From NCBI GenBank assembly GCA_031272845.1, contig JAISTA010000140.1, positions 1 to 7,759 of the forward strand: 7,759 bases of DNA, read 5' to 3'. How positions within the stretch are numbered: the stretch's first letter is position 1; the number at the start of each line of letters is the position of its first letter. Below the pieces are notes generated by a model. It was not told where the DNA came from. It worked only from the letters and a program-made list of their open reading frames with translations, and did no database searches. This stretch comes from Oscillospiraceae bacterium (GTDB lineage Bacteria; Bacillota; Clostridia; Oscillospirales; Oscillospiraceae). Below are positions 5,358 to 7,759 of this stretch, in pieces. The translations under genes and the position numbers were made by a program.

Positions 5358-6344
5358 ATGAAAAAGCAGAACAAATTCCGCATAACAGCGGCGATTTTAG
5401 CGCTTGCGATGACGCTTGTGTTCATCGCGTCCTGCAGCGGCAAGTCCAACTTGCAGACAGACGAGGCTGATATCCACAGTTTTTCTCAAACAGTGCCGTA
5501 TCCCGCGCCCGAAACATTCTATTCTGCGGCGGAGCAATATGCGGTCTATGACAGCGACGGCAAATATTTTGACGCAGAGACCTCCTTGTCGGGCGCACCG
5601 GCTGCGGGAACAGATCAGCTGTCGCAGGAGAAGATGATCTACACCGTTAACGTCAGCATCCAGACAAAAGGGTTTGATGCTTCCGTCAGCAAAATCCGCG
5701 AAATCGCCAAGCGCTTCGGCGGTATGATCGACAGCGAGCAGGTAGACGGCGAGCAGCTTCTTGAATACGATTATTCTCCCGCAAGATACGCGTACTTCAC
5801 GCTTCGCATTCCGGCGGTCAGTCTTGAAGAAGCAAAGGACGCTATGAAAGAGGCCGGAAACGTCGTCAGCAAATCCCAAACCGCACAGAACGCGACAAAC
5901 GACTACACTCATTTCGAGGGACAGCTGAAGATGTACCGCGCCCAGGAGGACGCGCTTGTCGCACTGATGGCAAAGGCCGAAAACGTCACGCAGATGATCG
6001 AAATTGAAACTAAGCTCGCTGAGGTGCGCTACAATATTGAAACCGTGACGCGTCAGCTCTCGGATATTGACAGCAAGATTCAGTATTCAACGGTTTACGT
6101 GACACTCTCCGAGGTCAAGGAATACACAAAGCCGACTGACGAAATCACGTTCTGGCAGAAAATTAAGGACGCGGTCAAGGCCGGTCTGCGCTCGATTAAA
6201 AGCTTCTTCACAGAAGCGCTGTTTATAGCGCTGACAATTTTGCCGTGGATTATCGTCGCTGCGGTTGCGGTTGTTGTAATCGTGCTTATCGCAAAGTCGC
6301 GCAAGAAGAAAAAGGCAAAGAAAGCTGCGGCTGAAAAAGAATAA
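5358..6344 (+). CDS. DUF4349 domain-containing lipoprotein
   Basis: A 328-residue envelope protein of unknown function. A lipoprotein signal peptide (positive start KKQNKFR, hydrophobic core AAILALAMTLVF, lipobox IASC with the lipidated Cys26) is followed by a low-complexity linker to about residue 88. The DUF4349 region runs from about 90 to 312: a strand-rich part (MIYTVNVSIQTKGFDASVSK; YAYFTLRIPAVSLEEA), a helical coiled-coil part (about 184-240, TKLAEVRYNIETVTRQLSDI), STVYVTLSE, then an amphipathic stretch and one transmembrane helix (about 286-312, PWIIVAAVAVVVIVLIA). A lysine-rich tail follows, predicted cytoplasmic. AAGGAGA at 5345-5351 sets the start at 5358 although the frame opens earlier. 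A weak -10-like TATACA (5314-5319) lies upstream. Family membership is well supported; no biochemical role can be given. Confidence 0.88.
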   Translation: MKKQNKFRITAAILALAMTLVFIASCSGKSNLQTDEADIHSFSQTVPYPAPETFYSAAEQYAVYDSDGKYFDAETSLSGAPAAGTDQLSQEKMIYTVNVSIQTKGFDASVSKIREIAKRFGGMIDSEQVDGEQLLEYDYSPARYAYFTLRIPAVSLEEAKDAMKEAGNVVSKSQTAQNATNDYTHFEGQLKMYRAQEDALVALMAKAENVTQMIEIETKLAEVRYNIETVTRQLSDIDSKIQYSTVYVTLSEVKEYTKPTDEITFWQKIKDAVKAGLRSIKSFFTEALFIALTILPWIIVAAVAVVVIVLIAKSRKKKKAKKAAAEKE

Positions 6345-6351
6345 TTCATCC

Positions 6352-6396
6352 GCTAATAGAAAAAGGACGGCCATTGGCCGTCCTTTTTCTATTAGC
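6352..6396. terminator. Bidirectional intrinsic terminator between convergent genes
   Basis: A perfect 21-bp inverted repeat (6352-6372 and 6376-6396) with a three-base loop ATT. The inner GC-rich core GGACGGCC/GGCCGTCC is flanked by A5 (6360-6364) on the left and T5 (6384-6388) on the right, so each strand reads a stem followed by a T-run. It begins seven bases after the lipoprotein stop and ends four bases before the stop of the minus-strand oxidoreductase gene, so it serves both transcripts. Confidence 0.95.
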
Positions 6397-6400
6397 TGTA

Positions 6401-7759
6401 CTAGTCAGCAACGCGGAACTTATACGCCGCGCGGTATGCCGTGTGCACCGCGTTTGCAATACGTCCGACCTTTTGCGTGTCGCCGATCGCGATTGCGTCG
6501 GGGAATGCCGTGCGGATTTCGTTCAGCGTGTCCTGCTGGGCGCGCACTCCGAGCGACAGAACGACATAGTCCGCGTCGAGTATGACCTCGCCCGCACTTG
6601 TCTCAAGCCGAACGCCGGAATCAGTAATCTCCGCGAGCTTGTGGTTCGGCAAAAGCTTCACGCCGAAGTCCTCAAGCCGCACCTGAACATCAGTCAGGTT
6701 CTGCCAGGAGGCGTCAGGCCCGATTTTGTCCGCCATTTCGATGACTGTAACCTGATTTCCCTGTGAGGCGATAAGCTCCGCCGTTTCAAGTCCCGTCATG
6801 CCGGAGCCGATAACCGCGACCCGCTTATCCTTTAGCGAAACCGCGCCGCGCAAAACGTCCGTGCTTGTCGCGACGTTTGCCTTGTCTACACCGGGGATTG
6901 CGCGCGGCACAACACTCTCCGAGCCTGTTCCGACGAACACCCCGATAGGCGACAGCGCCTTTAGCGCCTCAACCGTTGCGGGCGTGTTAAGCCGCACGTC
7001 AACTCCGAGCTTTTTAAGCTGCGTTTCATACCACTCAATTGCCCAGTCGATCTTTGTTTTGTGCGGCGGCTTATCGGCAAGGTTCAACTGCCCGCCGAGC
7101 CTGCCGCTCTTTTCAAAGAGCGTGACGCTAAAGCCGCGCTCGGCAAGCGTTCGCGCCGCCTCACAGCCGGACGGGCCGCCGCCGACTACGACGACAGACC
7201 GCCCCGCGCCGTTTTTCTTGAGGTCGTTGTAAAACCACTCGCGCGCGGAGCGCGGGTTGACTGCGCAGGAAACCGGTTCGCCCGTATCGGCGGAGGTTTG
7301 CAGCGTGTCAAAGCAGTTCAGGCACGAAATGCAGCGGCGAATATCCTCAACGCGCCCCTGAGCCGTTTTGTTTACCCATTCGGGGTCCGCCATCTGACCG
7401 CGCGCGATAACAACGCAGTCGACCCGGCCGTCCGCGATTGCCTTTTCGGCAAAATCGGGGTTTCTGATAACGCCCACGCCGAATACCGGCACCTTGACGG
7501 CCTTTTTGATCTTCTCGGCAAGGTAAAGCTTCCACCCCTCGGGATAACTCGTCGGCTCCCACGAGGTGTTCATGGATTCGTATACGCCGGCCGTGACGGA
7601 GATTGCGTCAAGCCCGAACGGAACAAGGTATCTGCAGATTTCAACGGCCTCGTCTGACTTAAGTCCCGGAATGTCCGTCGGGAAAACGGAGCGCTCCAGA
7701 AATTCGTCCGCCGTTATGCGCATTGTAACGGGGTAATCCCGCCCGACGCGGGCGCGTAT
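6401..7759 (-). CDS. Enoate reductase / 2,4-dienoyl-CoA reductase family FMN-FeS-FAD oxidoreductase, N-terminus outside window
   Basis: The C-terminal 452 residues of a protein that is normally about 640-680 residues. The frame is open past the ATG at 7721-7723 to the right edge (IRARVGRDYPVTMRITADEF), and RVG-DYPV-R is conserved inside the old-yellow-enzyme barrel, so that ATG is not the start. Fragment numbering: end of the FMN barrel (VPVFGVGVIRNPDFAE about 90-105, CVVIARGQMADPEW about 115-128), a [4Fe-4S] motif with Cys143, Cys146, Cys149 and Cys165, an FAD-binding VVGGGPSG (191-198), an NAD(P)H-binding VIGSGMTG (316-323) and a C-terminal AIAIGDTQKVGRIANAV. The family passes hydride from NAD(P)H via FAD and FeS to FMN, reducing activated C=C bonds. 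The substrate (enoate, dienoyl-CoA, bile acid, amine) cannot be told from this part. The gene converges on the lipoprotein gene. Confidence 0.92.
   Translation of the reverse strand: MRARVGRDYPVTMRITADEFLERSVFPTDIPGLKSDEAVEICRYLVPFGLDAISVTAGVYESMNTSWEPTSYPEGWKLYLAEKIKKAVKVPVFGVGVIRNPDFAEKAIADGRVDCVVIARGQMADPEWVNKTAQGRVEDIRRCISCLNCFDTLQTSADTGEPVSCAVNPRSAREWFYNDLKKNGAGRSVVVVGGGPSGCEAARTLAERGFSVTLFEKSGRLGGQLNLADKPPHKTKIDWAIEWYETQLKKLGVDVRLNTPATVEALKALSPIGVFVGTGSESVVPRAIPGVDKANVATSTDVLRGAVSLKDKRVAVIGSGMTGLETAELIASQGNQVTVIEMADKIGPDASWQNLTDVQVRLEDFGVKLLPNHKLAEITDSGVRLETSAGEVILDADYVVLSLGVRAQQDTLNEIRTAFPDAIAIGDTQKVGRIANAVHTAYRAAYKFRVAD

Noticed and set aside
6374..6766. Plus-strand open frame starting inside the bidirectional terminator
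   Set aside because: It starts in the terminator stem and runs opposite the oxidoreductase gene with no family signature.

Overview
The window looks like ordinary chromosomal housekeeping DNA from a GC-rich bacterium, most likely an anaerobic member of the Clostridia (Bacillota). This assignment is inferred from four things: consistent GGAG-type ribosome binding sites, a zinc-ribbon (four-cysteine) ribosomal protein L28, a DUF4349 lipoprotein of a kind common in Gram-positive bacteria, and an enoate/dienoyl-CoA-reductase-like flavoenzyme typical of anaerobes. No species can be named. I saw no mobile elements, CRISPR arrays, tRNA or rRNA genes, or signs of recent transfer. Codon style looks uniform throughout.

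Bases 1-1562 are a translation operon on the plus strand: infC (IF3, 5' end outside the window), rpmI (L35), rplT (L20) and rpmB (L28). The first three form a classical, widely conserved cluster that is often autoregulated by L20. The fourth, rpmB, is tightly attached behind rplT, which is a less usual arrangement. IF3 carries a long charged C-terminal tail. Short hairpins sit between infC and rpmI, between rpmI and rplT, and after rpmB.

Bases 1629-5259 hold three metabolic or repair genes on the plus strand: a divergent pyrroline-5-carboxylate reductase family protein, the single-strand exonuclease RecJ, and IspG, the penultimate enzyme of the MEP isoprenoid pathway. The start codon of ispG lies inside the end of recJ, so these two are almost certainly co-transcribed and translationally coupled.

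Bases 5358-6344 encode a DUF4349 membrane lipoprotein with an N-terminal lipid anchor, a coiled coil and a C-terminal transmembrane helix. It converges on a minus-strand gene (6401 to beyond the right edge) for an FMN/4Fe-4S/FAD oxidoreductase of the enoate reductase / 2,4-dienoyl-CoA reductase family. The 56-base gap between them is filled by a perfect 21-bp inverted repeat that should terminate transcription from both sides.

I found no convincing undescribed system. The observations worth a second look are modest: the rpmB placement, the IF3 tail, alternative structures in the rpmI-rplT spacer, altered family motifs in the ProC-like and IspG proteins, and a terminator-like hairpin facing the minus strand behind ispG.
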